From: G963674665 sp964609625
Lineage (GTDB): Bacteria; Desulfobacterota; Desulfovibrionia; Desulfovibrionales; Desulfovibrionaceae
Direction: 5' to 3'
DNA: 52,207 bases
NCBI GenBank assembly: GCA_964609625.1
Contig: CAZSRS010000030.1
Coordinates: 1-52,207, forward strand
Positions within the stretch are counted from its first letter, which is position 1. Every line of letters starts with the position of its first letter. The position numbers and the translations under genes were made by a program. The notes under the pieces are model-generated. The model was not told the origin of the DNA. It saw only the letters and a list, made by a program, of their open reading frames with translations, and did no database searches. Shown piece by piece: positions 51,189-52,207 of the stretch.

Positions 51189-51803
51189 TCATTCTTCCGA
51201 ATGCCGCGCCTCACACTCCCAGGGCATTGCCGGCCGACATCCCTCCGGGAAAACGAAGCCCTCCTCGGGCGGCAGTTCCCGTGCGGCGCGGTATGCGGCG
51301 TGGAGTTGGTGATAGTTCGCGGCGCTCCCCTGCTCCACGTCCAGCCCCAGCCTGGCGGCGCAGGCCTCGATGGTCCCTTCCGTCCCCTCGATCTCGACGC
51401 AGTCACAAAAGGGAAGCCGATCCAGGCATACGGAGCATTCTCCGAGACGCCAAGTTTCACGCAGCTTTTCATAGGTAAAGAATTGGACGAAACCAAGGCC
51501 GGTGAGCATCTGCCGCATGGCATCGAAGTCAACCACCACGGTCTCGATCTCCTCCCAGACCTTGAACCGCGCCGGGTCTGCCTTGCCCATTTGCCCTGGG
51601 GGGCGCTTGAGGGTCAGCACGTTCTTCCCGGCTCGGCGCAACCGAAGCAATATGCCAGAGGCACGCAGCTCACGCTCCGGTGTGTCAAAGACGCAGTTGC
51701 GTTCGAAGCGGCAGCCCAAGTTCTCCGCGCCCTGCTCCCCAAGCCTCTGCCGTAAGGCCAGGAGATCCGCACCGGGAAACTTCATCTCGATTTCCAGCGC
51801 CAT
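51189..51803 (-). CDS. CYTH-domain protein (class IV adenylate cyclase / triphosphatase family)
   Basis: 204 residues. The N-terminal EIEMKF is the ExExK signature. Further charged motifs (ILLRLRRAGKNVLTLKRP; KVWEEIET; CDCVEIEG) line the tunnel typical of CYTH proteins, which act on triphosphates as adenylate cyclase or thiamine triphosphatase. The reaction cannot be told from sequence. It lies next to a YvcK/CofD-like gene on the same strand. Confidence 0.87.
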   Translation of the reverse strand: MALEIEMKFPGADLLALRQRLGEQGAENLGCRFERNCVFDTPERELRASGILLRLRRAGKNVLTLKRPPGQMGKADPARFKVWEEIETVVVDFDAMRQMLTGLGFVQFFTYEKLRETWRLGECSVCLDRLPFCDCVEIEGTEGTIEACAARLGLDVEQGSAANYHQLHAAYRAARELPPEEGFVFPEGCRPAMPWECEARHSEE

Positions 51804-51838
51804 GCGTCAAAGCATAGCACAAGGCACCGCGCAAGGAA

Positions 51839-51853
51839 ACCGCCCTTGGCGGT
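51839..51853 (-). terminator. Hairpin terminator after the YvcK/CofD-like gene
   Basis: ACCGCC and GGCGGT form a 6-bp stem with a 3-base loop, about 50 bases beyond the stop, followed on the minus strand by TTTCCTTG. Confidence 0.45.
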
Positions 51854-51905
51854 GCTTCCCCTGGGCAGGTTATCGTCACCCCCGGCCGGATAACAACCCG
51901 TCTCC

Positions 51906-52207
51906 CTACACCAGGGACAGCAGCTGCTCCAGGACCCGATCGTCATCCAGATAGGGTGCGCTCTGCTCCGTGATCAGGTCCAAGTCCAGCACCTCGATGC
52001 CGAACCGCTTGATCTTGTTCAGCTCAAACGGTTTGGTGTAGCCACCTCGCTTGGAGTCGATGAGCACGAAGTTGAGCAGCCGGTCCCGCGCCGAATCCGA
52101 GGTACAACTGCGCTCCAGATACTCCAAGAGCCTGCCCACACTCTGGTGGAGGTTCATGCCCACCTGCTCGGGGTCGGCCGTGGTGTTCGGTATGAACACC
52201 TTGGGGC
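51906..52207 (-). CDS. YvcK/CofD-like protein, C-terminal part (partial)
   Basis: The frame is open from the right edge to the stop at 51906; the last 100 residues are visible. KVFIPNTTADPEQVGMNLHQ, LLEYLERSC, RLLNFVLIDS and FGIEVLDLDLI match the C-terminus of YvcK/CofD-fold proteins (KVYVPN- and EVI-type strands), a family including a 2-phospho-lactate transferase and gluconeogenesis factors. In Desulfovibrio such a CofD-like protein is part of the so-called GAK system; I infer this from memory of the family and cannot confirm it here. Confidence 0.55.
   Translation of the reverse strand, partial: PKVFIPNTTADPEQVGMNLHQSVGRLLEYLERSCTSDSARDRLLNFVLIDSKRGGYTKPFELNKIKRFGIEVLDLDLITEQSAPYLDDDRVLEQLLSLV

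Overview
This 52-kb window is GC-rich (about 60% by eye), densely coded chromosomal DNA. It most resembles a Desulfovibrio-like sulfate reducer (Desulfobacterota, Desulfovibrionales), inferred from gene content. Supporting genes are a B12-binding radical SAM protein with a DUF4070-type tail, a UPF0280/ApbE-like protein, a CGGC-domain protein next to a DUF5320-type Gly-rich protein and a PocR-type sensor, thyX, and a YvcK/CofD-like protein. I saw no tRNA, rRNA, CRISPR array or insertion sequence.

Region 1 (1-16643) is a two-armed gene cluster for a type II secretion / MSHA-like type IV pilus machine. The minus arm encodes a PilM-PilN fusion (GspL-like), a PilO/GspM-like protein, a PilP-like protein, a secretin lipoprotein, an ExeA/GspA-like ATPase with LysM- and SPOR-like tails, a GspE/PilB ATPase and a TPR protein cut by the left edge. 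The plus arm encodes an ECF sigma factor, a membrane anti-sigma-like protein, three pseudopilins, a large pseudopilin-like protein with an L-type lectin domain, and two small exported proteins. The arms diverge from a 670-base AT-rich control region. No platform protein (GspF/PilC) or prepilin peptidase lies inside the window.

Region 2 (16704-26447) holds a CBS-PAS-GGDEF regulator, a cold-shock protein, a complete Dpp/Opp-type peptide ABC transporter (binding protein, two permeases, two ATPases) and an O-acetylhomoserine sulfhydrylase, separated by strong hairpin terminators.

Region 3 (26713-34355) holds the radical SAM protein, a degenerate REC-PAS-histidine kinase-GGDEF-like protein, a methyltransferase and a GT4 glycosyltransferase. 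It ends with a pair of genes (LPP20/FlgT-like exported protein, UPF0280 protein) behind a good sigma-54 promoter candidate.

Region 4 (34404-44460) is DNA maintenance and cell-surface genes: dnaA with AT-rich flanks carrying DnaA boxes, thyX, ruvB, ruvA, a small lipoprotein, ruvC, yebC and rlmE on the minus strand. These are followed by a CgeB-like glycosyltransferase, a DksA/TraR-type zinc-finger protein, an M15 peptidase and a small secreted protein.

Region 5 (44460-52207) contains a second DnaA-box palindrome, a small membrane protein, a metallo-beta-lactamase-fold enzyme and a compact operon of small Cys/Gly-rich proteins (DUF5320-like, CGGC, FmdB-type, PocR-like) behind a possible sigma-54 promoter. 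It ends with the N-degron module aat-clpA-clpS, a CYTH protein and the 3' end of a YvcK/CofD-like gene.

The most unusual object is the lectin-bearing pseudopilin at 14045-15784, set in a divergent, sigma-factor-linked secretion/pilus locus.
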